From Phalacrocorax aristotelis (taxonomy: Eukaryota; Chordata; Aves; Suliformes; Phalacrocoracidae), in assembly GCF_949628215.1 (NCBI RefSeq), contig NC_134310.1, positions 8,693,401 through 8,757,400 on the forward strand: a DNA stretch of 64,000 nucleotides, in the 5' to 3' direction. Below the pieces are notes generated by a model. That model had not been told where the DNA came from. It saw only the letters and a program-made list of their open reading frames with translations, and did no database searches. The translations under genes were made by a program, and so were the position numbers. Below, in pieces: positions 1 through 11,960 of this stretch; position 1 is the first letter of the stretch; every line of letters starts with the position of its first letter.

Positions 1-705
1 GACCTCGCGGGCTGCAGGAAATGACCAGTTTTCTCTGGAGGCCTCCAGCTCGTTGGGAAAACGCAGCGTTACTGGGTTGCTCTTTCTATATATTTTTGTA
101 GGATGGGGCAGGTGGGAGGGTGGGAGAGCAGATGGGAGATGCCTACAGAAGTTGTTTATTTTTAACCCCGTAGAAAGTTTTGGGTTGTTTTTGGTTTGGG
201 TTTTTGGCCTTTAAAAAAAAATGGTCCTTGCTTTTGATGTTTATGCTGCCTACCTGTAAATCCAGATGTACTTAAGTGGCTGAAATCCTTGTTCTTAAAT
301 CAGATACACATTATAGTTTTGAACTATATATATAGTAAAAATATATATATGCCTAACCCAGCAAAAAAAAAAAGGTATTTGGGGGTGGGAAAAAGTGTTG
401 TTCTTTGAAATGAATCACAACTGGGGGATAAAATTGTGTTTCCGAGTGCCTCAAAATATGAATTGTTTTCATTTTTTTAAATAATTTTATACAAGTGTCA
501 ACAGCTGGCTGGATTATTTGGAATTTTTTAAATAATCCTAACTTTTTTAAAGTAGATTTTGAGAACTGTCCTGTATATAACAGTAATGTAGCAATAAATG
601 TGACATTTTATAACAATATTACTTTTTTCCCCATATCTGTCTTTCAGATGTTGTATACTTATGAATGAAAATTTGTAATAAAGGTTTTACCTTGTACTAA
701 AAAAA
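1..705 (+). other. TCF3: 3' UTR end of upstream gene, probably TCF3
   Basis: AT-rich, non-coding sequence ends with two AATAAA signals (593-598 and 677-682) and an A-run just after position 698, which looks like the 3' end of a + strand transcript. No coding sequence is visible. The gene name is inferred only from gene order: in human 19p13.3 the gene upstream of UQCR11, MBD3 and MEX3D on the same strand is TCF3 (E2A bHLH factor). A different upstream gene cannot be excluded. Confidence 0.5.
593..682 (+). terminator. Tandem poly(A) signals of the upstream gene
   Basis: AATAAA occurs at 593-598 and again at 677-682. The second is followed by a short T-rich piece and an A-run. Together they would end the transcript around 615-700. 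Confidence 0.55.
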
Positions 706-3700
706 AAAACCAAACGAAAGAAAAAGACAAGACAAGACAGGTTTTCAGACGCTGTCCCCTCACTCTCTGTCTCTGTGCTCTGGGCACGGGTCTGACCCAC
801 CCGTATCAGCACTGTGGCGCAGCCTCAAACTGCGAGTGCTTCTGACTCCCTGCATGCGGCCTCCGGGGAAGGTTTCCAGCGCTGCCCATCGCCACGGGAG
901 GGATCTGGGCACCTTCCCCAGCCGCCGGCAGAAACGCCTCAGCAGACATGTGGGCGCTGGGGTCTCCCTGTCACAGCACGGCTTCTCCTGTGGCCCTGCT
1001 GCAGTTGACAGGCTCCTCCGCCACCCCTCCAGGCTGCTGTTCTCGTGGGGCGGCGTGTGTGTTTTAGCTCGGATTACACGTGGTCAGGATCTCGTCATTT
1101 TTACTGCTGGGAAGATTTGTGTTGGGAGTGCAGCCCCTGCCTGGCTGGAAGGAGGGGATGTCGCAGCATGGCTGTTGCCTCCTCACCTCTGCCCTGCCCT
1201 GGGGAGCATCCAGTGAGGGTGGTACAGGCAGGGTGCGAGCTGGAAGTCAGGTCAAATGCACCCAGCCCACGCTGGGAGCCAGCATAGATTGGTAATGGAG
1301 GAGACAATGTGGCAGAGCATTTAAGAGGGCTTAAATCCTGCAAGAATGGGCTGGATCCAGTACCGGGAGACAGCCCAGCCTTGTCCGTGGGTGAGGCTAT
1401 GCCCTGGCCAGGCTGAATAGTGGGATCGGTCTCTGTCACCCTCTGCCAAGGGCCCAGCCCCAGCTGCAGCATCTTGAAACCCACTGCTGCACTGCCCAGC
1501 TGGGCTCTCCCTGCCCTCAGCCTCCAGGCTTTGCTAGAGGTCCCCAATGCGTTGCCCCTCTGATCAGCAGGTATTTCCCCATAACATCAAAGCTTCAACC
1601 CTCGTGGTTTCACTGGTTGGGTTAGCCCTCTGCCACAGCTTGCTCTGCACATTAGTGATTATGTTTTGGGAGAATCAGAATTGAGGCAGCTGCCCTGAGC
1701 CCTCACAGACAGTCCCCAAGACCCTGGGTCTGAAGAGGAGATGCTGCCTGAAAGCAGCCCTCCTTTCTCAGGTTTGCTGCCTGTGTTTCTGCTGTTCTGC
1801 TCCAGCTTGGGGCTTGTCCACATAGGGCCAAGCAGGGAAAACAGCCCAAATTAACTGAGCAGTGGCTCCTGCAGTAGTTAGTTAAATCTCACTGAGCCCT
1901 GGCTGCCCTTCTCTCAGCAGCGAGCAAACCGAGGTAGTGCACTGCCCTTCCAGAGCTGTGCCGAGTGCATTGAATGATGGTCCTTTTAATTCTGTGTCTC
2001 CTTGTCCGGGCTGATGTGCCTCTCCTCATCCTCTTTGCCTTCACTCCCTCCTCCCAGGGGTTATTTCCTGCTTGCTCTCCCGTAGAAGAGCTAATTCAGC
2101 CTTGGGGGTTGTGTTGCCGTGTGACCTGAGCCCGTGCTGGGCCTGTTTGCTCTTCTCCCTTGAGCTGGCTAAAAGCCAGGGCAGGCCCTGATAAACCAAA
2201 CTCTTTACAGACACCAAACACCTTGGTTATTGAGAAATTTGAGATGTGAGCTGCCAGGCCAGGGAGTGAGGGGCATCCTTGGAGTGAGGAAGGGAGCCAT
2301 CTACCCGTCAGGTCAAGGAAGGGTAGAGGACCAAGAAACCAAGGTTGTACCAGATCCGGGCAAGGGAGAAATGCGTGCTGGGGAGCAAGGCTGCGGTTTG
2401 GAAGATGGATGCTTGGGGGTGCACAAGGCTGACGGTAAAGCAGGCGAGCCCTGGTGGCCAGAGCAGGCATGGGCCGGGAGATCAGGTGAGGGCAGGAACA
2501 AGGAGCAACACCGGAGCTGCTGGTGAGTGGCTGAGAGCAAATAGTTTGCCCACGACCCAAGCAGTGGCCACCAACTGGTGTGGAGCCGGAGGTTCCTGGG
2601 TGAACACTCAGAAGCATTTTCTCCCTGGAGGTGAGTCAAGAGGTGGGATGAGACTATCAGATCCTGTGGGCAAATGTCATGTCATGCTGGTACTGCCAGG
2701 CATGGCCATGAACTGTCCTTAAAGCAAGGACAAGCTATCGCAGAGCCATCTGCTCTCTTGGAGCAGAAAACTCCACCTCACTGCTTTAAACGGGAGCGAT
2801 TTTTGTTGATGCAAGGCATCAACGGAGACATCCCCACTTGCTCTGGTGGCCTGAGAGATGCAGATCGCTTGTTTTAATGGTTGAACATGGCTTTGTGCTT
2901 TATCGTGGTGTCCCTAGGGCAGCTCTGGGCAACCAGGCTCACTGCCCTTTCCTTTTTGCTTCAGGATCTAAAATGACACCTGTGCCACAGAAGTCACCAA
3001 GAGACAAAAGTGACCCTCACCATCAGTGGCAGCTCACCTTCAGTCAGGCTCTGGAGGTGTAGCTGTCCCTGTTACGCTGTGAACATTGTCCCAGTAGCTA
3101 AAAGGAGTTTCCACAGGGAAGGAGCAAGCATGGTATTGCAGCATGGAGTCCAGAGCAGACTGCAAATCCCTTTGCACAGTGCTTGAACTGTAGATGACAG
3201 CAAAATATATTGAAAGGATGAGTTGCTAATATTGCTGTTGTTTTGTTTTAACCAGGAAATTGGTAGTATTACTGGATGCTTCCTTGTCTGCCTTGACTGG
3301 GGAAAAGCAATAGGATATGTTCCCCACCCCCCAAACTGCCTTCAGTCCCCTAAGGCTTTTCTGAAGATAAATATTGAGCTGCTTCTCATTGCCTTTTGAG
3401 TTTTAAGTTATTTTGTCTTTGTTTATTAATATTTTATTTTTGGCATCTAGGAAACTTTCAATGCAAAGTGAAAGCTGAGACTCTCCTGTTGTGTGCATGA
3501 CTCCACGGAGCTAAACAGACATTAAAAATGCCAAACCTGTGCGGAGCCTGTCCACCAGGCTCGCTTCCCCCACCGTACCCCTTGGTAACGCTGTGGCTGT
3601 GGCAAAGGCACTGGTTTCCTGCAGGAACACACGCCACGAAGCTCCCGTCTGACTTCCTCGTGCACCAGCTGGTGCGTGGGCAGTGGGGAAACAGCTTGCC

Positions 3701-4240
3701 AAAATGAACCCAAAAGTCTGCATGGTTCAGTAACCCGTGTCACCCTGCTGGCACCTCAGCAGAGAAACACTCGAACCATCAGTATGAAACGTGGTGTTGA
3801 GTCAGTCACGCAAAGGACTGATAAAATAGTTGTTCCGCGTCCTGGTGAGGAAAAAGCAGGAGCTGGATTTTTGCAACAGGTTCCGCTCTGTGAATCTCGG
3901 CTCTCGGCAACCAGCACTGGGCGTGAGGAAAGACGACGGCTGCTGGCATCGCTGGAGGACACCGTTACTGTGGATTTGTGCAGGGGAGCTCGGGGAGCAT
4001 TTGCAGCCCTGAGCTTTGGCAGGCCAGCCACAGGTCTCAGGCAGATGACTGCTTTGGGCTCCAACGTCCTCCAGGACTTTCTGCAGGTTCACAAGAGGCT
4101 GAGCTGGCTTGGAGTTGGAGCGGAGCCTGGGGAACATTATGGAATTGATGGTGGATTTAGGACCCTCTGCTGGAAGAGTCTGCTTAAACTCTCTCCTGTT
4201 GGAGGAGATGATATATGCTTTTATTTTTACCCAGTATTAT
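706..4240. other. Intergenic stretch, no gene recognised
   Basis: Several open frames of 60-197 codons exist on both strands, the largest at 3676-4269. None shows a recognisable domain or a conserved exon with matching splice sites. The higher GC content makes chance open frames likely. No repeat family was recognised here by eye. Confidence 0.5.
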
Positions 4241-4249
4241 CCTGTAGGT

Positions 4250-4866
4250 TCATTTGTAGTTTAGAATAATTGGTAGCAGTGAAATGTTTCATTGTTTCAG
4301 TGCAAGATAAGTATGTATCTTAGGTTGGAGCAAGGTGACCTACAAGGAACGTGACATAAAGAACAGACATGGGCTCAAGGACGACAAGGAACTAAGGATG
4401 AAGACAAAGAGATAAGAGGAGGGTTGTTACCACTAAATTAGTATTTCTAAGGCCAAAGATTATCCGACATATGGAAGATGGGAAAGCGAACAACAACCAA
4501 GCTAGATAAGACCAGTACTGTGGTTTGGCACATTTACAAGAAGAAAAAGGTGAAAAGTTGAGGTGAGGAGGACTATTGGCCTTCCTTCCCTCGACTACCA
4601 GAGAAGACCCCCAGGATCAACAGAGTCTGCACAAAGAGGAGGGACTGTATGTTAATAAGTTCTCGGAAGTCTCCACCTTTTACTCTACATATGTATATCC
4701 CCTTCATGATTATGTATTAGTATATGTATTTTAGTCCTGCCAATGAGTTTTGAGGTACACACGCTAGGAGGTGCGATCCCCCGTGCATCCGGCACCGTGA
4801 ATAAAGAATGCCTGCCTTTTGACACTACATTGGTGTTACGAGGTTTATTCCCGATTTCGGTAACAG
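4250..4866 (+). mobile_element. Possible old solo LTR (left boundary unclear)
   Basis: The right part looks like an LTR R/U5 region: AATAAA at about 4800-4805, then a T-rich stretch, then an end in ...GGTAACA at about 4866. The A/G-rich body upstream has no coding potential. It is unlike the other LTRs in the window. I could not find a TG start with a matching target-site duplication, so the left boundary is a guess and the whole call is tentative. Confidence 0.35.
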
Positions 4867-4984
4867 AGAGGCTGAGCCGCAGCGATGAGGAGGATTTGCA
4901 GAGGCACTGATGGGCCTGGGGAAACTGCTGTGGAAAGGGGCCGCCTTCCTCCAGCACGGAGGGTGAGAAGCGGGCCCAGCTAAA

Positions 4985-5800
4985 TGCGATGAGAATCCCA
5001 GCCCCTCGGGGCTCCATGTCCCCTCTCCTGCGTGGGGACAGGCCCATCCCCTGGGGGGTCCATGTCCCCCCTCCGACCGGAGCCTGGACACAGACCCGCG
5101 GGGCCATGAGGGACAACGACCGCAGGAGGGCGCGTTGCCATGACAACGCCGCTCTTGACTCAGGCAGCACTGCGAGCAGCCCCGTTCAATGCGCACATGC
5201 GTGTCGCGAGGGCTTTTGTGTGTCGGCGTCGTGCCCGCGCATGCACCGTGGGGGTGACTTTGAGGGCGGCGCAATGCTGAGCGGGCTGTTGGGGCCGCGC
5301 TATGTCCAGCTCCTGCAGAACTGGTGAGGCCTGGCCCGGGCTGCCCCGTCGCCCCGGGGCTCCTTCACAGCGGCGTGGGGTGGGCTGCCGGTGGTCCCGG
5401 GATGCACGGCGGGTGGTGTGTGGCCTGCTCCGTGCCCTTCGTCCTGGGCCTTGGGGCCGGCCGCGGCGCCCCCCGCGCACCTGAGGGCCTTGGCGGTCCT
5501 CCCGAGCGCTCTTCGTTCCCCCGCACTGTGTTCCGCGGGTCCGTGTCCGTGTGAGGCCCGCTAACCCCGCTGGGCTGGCCCCGGGGGTGCGGAGCGGCGC
5601 TGGAGCTGGGTTGGAGGGGCTGGGAGGGGCGGGGTGGGGGGTTGTGTGTGCGTGTCTGCCTGGCGGGGGTTTGGCTGAGGCGGCTTTGTCCTCTGGGTTG
5701 CTCTGGCCGCCTTCAGAGCGTTTCAGAGTTGTAGGTGTTTGTCGCGGTGCCAGCGGGTGCCGCTTTGCAGTGTTGCGTGCGGGAGACTGAAGCAGCCTGC
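4985..5800. promoter_or_regulatory. UQCR11: CpG-island promoter of UQCR11
   Basis: A GC- and CpG-rich block surrounds the UQCR11 first exon. No clear TATA box is seen upstream of the start codon at 5274. This is the usual layout of a housekeeping nuclear gene for a mitochondrial protein. Long open frames on the minus strand here (for example 5160-5984) are produced by the base composition. Confidence 0.6.
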
Positions 5801-6217
5801 GGGCCAGAGTAACGGGAACGCGACCTGTAGCAGTAGAATAGTTAAACAAATAAGTGTGTCTTTTCTTAACTTGGTATGCCCTTTTTAAGTAAAAGCACGT
5901 CAACATGAAGCTGTAAAACACTTTCACTGCCCTGGGGACTAATACTTGTCTGTGTCTGTGAGATTCTTTCAAGGTTTCTGCCAAGCTTTTTTTCTTGATT
6001 GAAATTACTTTCCAGGTGCCTTAGCGATGAGCATTTGCCAGACCTTCCACAGTGGAGAATTAACGTTGTTTAACTGTGTGTGTGTGTCTCCTTTAGGACT
6101 CCCACCCTCGTTACGTGGGGTGGTGTAGATGGTACTGGTTTAATATGGTTCACAGACTGGAAGCTTGTCCTTCAGTATGTTCCCTACATCAGTGGCAAGT
6201 TTAAAACTGAAGACTAA
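5274..6217 (+). CDS. UQCR11: Cytochrome b-c1 complex subunit 10 (UQCR11), two coding exons
   Basis: A small subunit of mitochondrial complex III (ubiquinol-cytochrome c reductase), an inner-membrane protein that helps stabilise the complex. Coding exons are 5274-5323 and 6097-6217, joined inside a Trp codon (donor GTGAGG, acceptor CTTTAG). The protein is 56 residues, the same length as mammalian UQCR11. It shows the family's LGPRY motif near the N-terminus, a central hydrophobic segment (about residues 20-34), the TDWKL block and the C-terminal YVPYISGKFK motif. There is no cleavable presequence, as expected for this subunit. The start codon follows from family length. A GTAAGT donor at 6232, only 14 bases after the stop, indicates a third, purely 3' UTR exon. 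Identification is firm despite the split. Confidence 0.93.
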
Positions 6218-6231
6218 GCTTCCCTCTAATG
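6097..6231 (+). other. UQCR11: UQCR11 exon 2 (C-terminal coding part and start of 3' UTR)
   Basis: The acceptor AG is at 6095-6096 after a pyrimidine stretch. The stop TAA is at 6215-6217 and the GTAAGT donor begins at 6232. The stop lies close enough to the junction that nonsense-mediated decay would not be expected. Confidence 0.8.
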
Positions 6232-7371
6232 GTAAGTTTTTTGTTTGTGCATCTCTTGGCTTAAGTAGTCGTGTTGTGTTGAGGTGACAGTCGTGTCCTC
6301 TTTGTCCAGGGCACAATTGTATTGTTGGTGCAAAACAGAACTCCTTGGTTCGATTGTTCAGGGCTTTTTCTTTTTTAATATGGGGCTTCACAGAGTGCCA
6401 GAAGGATGAAATATTAATAAGGGTGTTTTTCAAGTGATTATTTTGCAAGCAGTTGATTTTTCACAACCTAATGTGGTTCTTGAGAAGTCAAATCAAGTGT
6501 TCTCTGGTAATTTGGAACTTTTGACAGGCCTGTTTACTTCTAATCCTAGGTAGAATGGCTTCCAGCTCCTGACTAATTTTGTTGCTGGGCAAATTCACAT
6601 GCCTTTCTGTTGCTTGTAACTGTTACTAAAAGTAAGTTGAATGTTCAGAGCTGGTTACTTGTACCACAAATCCATTGGAAAACTGGCTTTCTCGAGTTTT
6701 TTTTTCCCCTTGTTTAATTGCATATGAAATGTGCTGAATATTCTGTAAGACTGGCCATCTGTAAAGCTAAAGCAGCAGTTAGATAATACCTTCTGTTAGG
6801 CCTCTCAACACGTGTTTATGTAGGAGGCAGGCTGAGAGCTTTTTTTATTCCTTGCTGCAGATAGAAGGGAGTAAGGAAGACTTTTTTGCCTTGCCTTAAA
6901 GGATGCTGATGGGAAAAGGTCCAGAGGAAACTATAGACATCTTGATGGTTGTTTCTTCCAGTCAGAACAGTTACACTTAAATGTTGCTAAATGAAAGTAA
7001 GATACTTGTCTTCAAGATACACATTTTATAGGAAGATCAGTGAGCCTGGAAGACACAGAGCAAATCATTAGTAGTTTTGTAAGTCTCTCCAGAGATATTT
7101 GTTGTAGTTCAAACAACTTACTGCGTCTTCCCCTTTTTCAAAATACATTTTGCACAGATCCTTCGTGTAACCTAAGGCCAGAAGAAACTTTTCATGAAGT
7201 CAGCTGCACTTGTAGCATCTCGGGTGACCATATTTATGGATAAGTCAGTGGAAAAGCTCTCAAGTCATGCAGAGGCAATTAAAGTACCTATTAAAGGCTA
7301 TCTTTACTTAAAAACTCTTAGCCAGTAGCAGGAACATGGATATGTGCCTGAGACCACGGTGTATGTTCTTC

Positions 7372-7851
7372 TGTCGCAGTTTAGCCGGCAGCTCGGCCCC
7401 ACACAGCCGCTCGCTCACTGCCCCACCGGTAGATGGGGGAGAGAATCAGAAGGGTAACGCTCGTGGGTTGGGATAAGAACAGTTTAATAATGAAAATTAG
7501 AAGAAACAACAACAGAAATGCAATGTAAAGGAGAACAACGAGAGGTGCAAAGCCCCGGGGGAGGGGGGAAGGAACCGCTGAAACAACCCGCACGCGCCAC
7601 AGCCGCTAACCGCCCGCCGACCCGACGCTGCGCTGCTCCCGAGCCGCAAACTGCCCCCCCCTTAATATACTGGTCACGGTGTCACGTGGTATGGAATGAA
7701 CCTGCCATTGGCCAGTCGGGGCCAGCCGCCCCCACCATGGCCCCGCCCCTCCCAGCCCCCCCCGCCCCGCGGCAGAGCGCGGGAAGCTGGAAAGGTAGCC
7801 GACCCCCTCCCGGTGAGGAGAATTAACCCCTTCTCAGCCAAAACCAGCACA
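7372..7851 (-). mobile_element. Solo ERV LTR in UQCR11 intron 2
   Basis: A 480 bp LTR lies in antisense orientation to the gene. Read on the minus strand it starts TGTGCTGGTTTTGG and ends in CA, like the LTRs of the proviruses at 48166 and 61332. It is flanked by a perfect 5 bp target-site duplication TCTTC (7367-7371 and 7852-7856). No internal retroviral sequence remains, so it arose by recombination between the two LTRs of a provirus. Confidence 0.93.
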
Positions 7852-8136
7852 TCTTCGTTTTGAAGCAAGAGATTTAATGTGTCATTGTGCATAAACCATA
7901 CGGAAAGAGCATATTCCTCTACAGGAATAGAGCAAAAGGATGTTTCTGTGGTGGCCTGGGACTCCTTCCAAAGAGGCCGTAGGCCCGCACGCCTGTGTTC
8001 TGCCGTGCCTGCATTGGCTTCTGTAACGTAAACTTCTTGCCTGGATACTGGAGGCTTCTGAAATCTGTCTCTAGTGCTGGCTGCTGTAGCACTTTGCAGG
8101 AAGCACTGCTTAATGACTGCTTTGTGTTTATTGTAG

Positions 8137-8400
8137 GAAATTTATTGCTGGATAGTGTTTTGGAGCCATCTGTCCTCTGAGACCCTGCTTTGAGGTGAAC
8201 TTGAAATGCCCAATACATTGCAACAGGTCGTGGTGTCCCTTTCTCCTGTGAACAGTTGTGACCGCTTGGTTGGGAACAAATTTAACTTCACCGACCAGCC
8301 TGCTTAGTACTCTTCCTCTGATCACTTTCACAGCAGGTCTTATCCTAATGGCAGTAAATTATAAACCTGATGTACAAAATAAACCAGGTGAATGGTATTT
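8137..8400 (+). other. UQCR11: Probable UQCR11 3' UTR exon
   Basis: A plausible acceptor (TTGTAG, 8131-8136) is followed by non-coding sequence with AATAAA at 8378-8383. It fits the donor at 6232. The exact acceptor is uncertain without transcript data. Confidence 0.45.
8378..8383 (+). terminator. UQCR11: Poly(A) signal of UQCR11
   Basis: AATAAA lies downstream of the proposed 3' UTR exon. It is the first good signal after the UQCR11 stop outside the solo LTR. Confidence 0.5.
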
Positions 8401-8404
8401 TTGG

Positions 8405-11255
8405 GCTTTTGTGTTACCTTCTTAGTCTGTATTCTTTAGACTAAACTCCTGCTTTGGGTTTGGGTTACGTCTTCAGCTTGTTTGAACTAAGGAGTGCCTG
8501 CTGCGTGTTCGCCTCCCTTCCTGTGCAGGTTCTTCAGGTGTCAGCTGGTGGCTGATGGAGTGCTTGATGAGCCTTTTGTTTGTCCCTGAGTAGTTGTTGC
8601 TAATCACTCTTAATACCGATGTAGTTCTTGAACTATTCTTAGTGATGTGTGGATTTTAAACTAATCTATCCTAGGTCAGTAGCAACTGTGGGCTCTTGTG
8701 TGCAGTTAATGTTTCATAGCCAATATTGCAGGGTTTTGTGGTAACACAAATTCCTGGCATTTAGTTTAAAGCAAGGTTTTGTTTCTTTTTAACACCATTT
8801 TGTGGACCCCTTAAACTGTCTGGTTGGGCACATGCCATTTTAAAGCAGTGTGTGCTGCCTGAAAACAGGCTAGCATTTCTGGCTTAATTTAGGGGCTCAG
8901 GAAAGGCAGTCTGCAAACCCTGGGAGGCTTTCTGTGTACCAGGGTGAAAACCAGCAGTTGAGAGCTGCTCAATTACTTTCTTAATGTGGGTTTTGAGTAG
9001 GAAAGGAATATGTATCTATTCTTCATAGGTATAGTTATATTTGTCAACATGAATTGGTGATGAAACAACCCACTAGCAGAGCCCTTTAGATGAAAAGGTG
9101 TTTAGCTGTTAGATAAAGGAAGTACAAGGATTATTCTTGATCTGGTCTCAGCCACTAAGCCACAGCAGACGACTCAGAGGGGAAGTTCACCCCTTTCCGC
9201 AACAACCAGAATTTGCAAACAAACTTATCTCTGGGTGAGAACAGGATTACTCTTTTCTCTCTGTTTAGTGCCAGGTTTCACCTCATTATAATTTCTGGCT
9301 GTAATGAAAGGTTCGAATCTCTTTAGGGAAAAATCTCTGCTGTAGTAGCTGTGCTGCTTGGGTGTCACCTTCAGGGCTGAAGGCTTCCGAGCGCTGTTTC
9401 TATGGAGAACTGTTGTAAAACTTGCCTAAATGGCAGTGCTGTGCAGGACGCTTGAACTACTTAACAGGCTAATTGCTTTGACATTGCTTCGGCAGCATCG
9501 CTGATAATTAACTGGTGGGGCGGGGAATAGCATTTTTGCATGAAAAACCCTCTTTGCTGCCCTGCTACCTCCAATAGGGCGGCACAGGAGCTCATGGCAT
9601 TATGGGATAACCATGTGATTTCCTCAGTCAGTCACACTCCGTGGTGCTCCTGAACTGATGGCTGACTCCGGAAAGGCCAAAGCTGCTGTGACTTGAAATA
9701 CTGAGAATGCAGGTTTGACCTCAACAGCCCTATGTTATACATGGGGGTATTGATATTGATCCATTTTCATCCAGAGCACACCTTGGAAGTGGACATTATG
9801 TTAGCCTGTACTCACACGTCATCAGGATTGTAAGCTCAGATTTGAACAGTTGGAGTCTCTGCTCGTATTTGCCTATTTAACACATCTAGATGGGATGGGC
9901 AGAATACGCTGCTGCTGACTTCAGAAATGACCTAGTTTTGGCTTGTTCCTGTGGGTGGGTGAGACTCTGCTCCCATGGCTCAGAGAGTTCTTTCTTCAGA
10001 AGGCCACTTGAGGCCTGAGGGTCTGTCTGTGGTGCCCCCTCTAAGGAGCCTGCTCTCAGTCTGCAGCTCCCATCAATGAAATTTACCTTTAGCAAAGCCC
10101 TGGTGATAGCACTGTGCACTGCAGGTGAGATTAGAAGATATTTAAAGGAGAAAAACATATTCAAAGTGCTAACTGCCTGCATTGGCAGGCACTGCAAGAA
10201 ATGTACGGACTTTGGATTTGTTTGCCCTTTGGTGATTGTTTAGCTGCTGCTGTTTTCTGCAGCATTTCAGATGATGGCTTTGCCTCTCATTAACACTAGA
10301 GTTAGTGTATAACTGATTTAATTTCTGGTATTTCTCCTTCCACGAGAGCAAGCACTCTTCAGAAATACTCTATTAGAAATATCTTCTCCATTCTTGGGCA
10401 AACTTCTGTTAAAATTCAAGTAATCACTGTTCAAGTGTCATGAATGATCTTGCTAATTTTTAACATTCTAGCATTGCCTCTTCTCTAACAGCTCATTATT
10501 TTTCAGAATGAGCTAACCAACTGTCACATACATTATACGAACAAATTAGTTAAAAGACAATGACCGGACAGAGGAGAAACTTCTCCTTCAAAACCTGGAG
10601 AGTTCCACTAGAGGGCACAGCGGTGGCCAGGCTCACGGGGCTTTGGATTTACAGAAATCAAAAAGCACCTTCAGCTCTGGTTTGAGGATGTAAGTTCAGA
10701 ACTGCCCTTGGGAGAAGGCAGGCTTGCATCCCTGCCGGCCCCTCCGAAGCAGTTGGCCACGCTGGTCCCGCCGCTTCCCTTTCATCATGAAAGGCGTAAG
10801 TGGAGACGGGACAGGGAGTCCTTGCACCCACCCCAGTGCCATGAGTCTGTGACATTCAGCCCTTGTTGGTCTCTTCTGTGGTCGTCTCCTGGACCGACCT
10901 CAGGCTCTGCCCTGCTGTGGGGGCCGGTGGGTTGGGAGTTCCCGGGTGCCTCCTGCTCTGAAATAAGCTCCTCTGTTGGGTCTGGGATATTTGGCTGCAG
11001 AGCAGAAAGCTTTGAACTGGAGTTACCTGCCAGGCTAGATGAAAGAGTTTTTTCTGTCAAGGTATCCTGACATTCTGCTTGTTTCCATGGCTGATGACAG
11101 CTGATTTGGGTGATTTTTTGATTTATCTGCTTTGGGAGGCAGGCTGCCTCATGGCACTCGGTGTTTTTCAGCACGTGGGTAGTGTAATGGTGAGGAACAC
11201 CCAGCTGCCAGAATGCAGGTGCCCCATTGTACCTCGGGTTTCTGAGGAGCGGGAG
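8405..11255. other. Intergenic stretch between UQCR11 and MBD3
   Basis: No coding exon, RNA gene or recognisable repeat was found by eye. Open frames are short and look like chance. Confidence 0.5.
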
Positions 11256-11259
11256 TGGA

Positions 11260-11960
11260 CGCCTCGCTTCTGGGGTACGGCAGCGCGCACACGGATGCAG
11301 AGACACCCCTGTTCTGGTGGGGGTGTGTGGCCCATCCATGCCCCGCGTCCTGGCGGGGTCTGCGTTCCCGCTGTGCTGTGGGGCCGGGGCGGGATCGCGG
11401 GGGAAGATGCCCAAAGGGGCAGTGCCACGACACTGGGGCGCTGTGTGTGTGTGTAGCTCCCCGCCGAGGGGGGTGGGCCGGGAGGGACTATATCCCCACG
11501 GCGTAGGCGGGCGGAGGGATCCATGTGCGGAGGTAGGAGGGGCTGAGAGTGGAGCCGTGGGAGTGGGCGGAGCCGAGCCGGAGCGGCTGCCTTCGGCGTG
11601 AAGAAGCGCGGCGGTAGCAGCGCGGGGTGGTGGCAGGGCCCGGCGGAGGCCGCAGGCGGGAGCGGGGCCCTCCCGGGGCGGGGGGGAGCGCGAACCATCC
11701 GCCGGCGGGAGGAGGCGGCGGCGGCGGGCCGGGCCGGGCCGCGATGGAGCGGAAGAGGTGGGAGCGCTCGGGGGGTGGTGGCACCGCTGCCTTGGGCCCG
11801 GAGGGGGCTGGGGGGGAGACGGGTGGGCTTGGGCCGCGCTTCCCTGAGGCGGGGGGTACCGGGGGGAGGCCGCTACAGGTGGCGGTGCCGCCCCCCCGCC
11901 TCCGGGGGGCCCCGCTCTTCCGCGCAGGGTGGCTCACGCCTGGCAAATACAGCTATTTTT
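11260..11960. promoter_or_regulatory. MBD3: CpG-island promoter of MBD3
   Basis: Strongly GC- and CpG-rich sequence with several GGGCGG-like boxes upstream of the start codon at 11744. It continues for about 200 bases into the first intron. Confidence 0.6.
11744..11757 (+). other. MBD3: MBD3 coding exon 1 (start codon)
   Basis: ATGGAGCGGAAGAG encodes MERK plus the first two bases of codon 5, followed by a GTGGGA donor. The MERKR start is characteristic of MBD3. If the exon ran on past this donor it would give a Gly-rich sequence unlike any MBD, so splicing here is favoured. Confidence 0.7.

Noticed and set aside
3676-4269. Plus-strand open frame of 197 codons upstream of UQCR11
   Set aside because: No recognisable motif, no promoter or splice context, and the protein has mixed composition without domain character. 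Treated as chance.
5160-5984. Minus-strand open frame of 274 codons over the UQCR11 promoter
   Set aside because: It overlaps the CpG island and UQCR11 exon 1, has an Arg/Pro-rich composition and no domain. GC-rich DNA gives long chance frames on the opposite strand.
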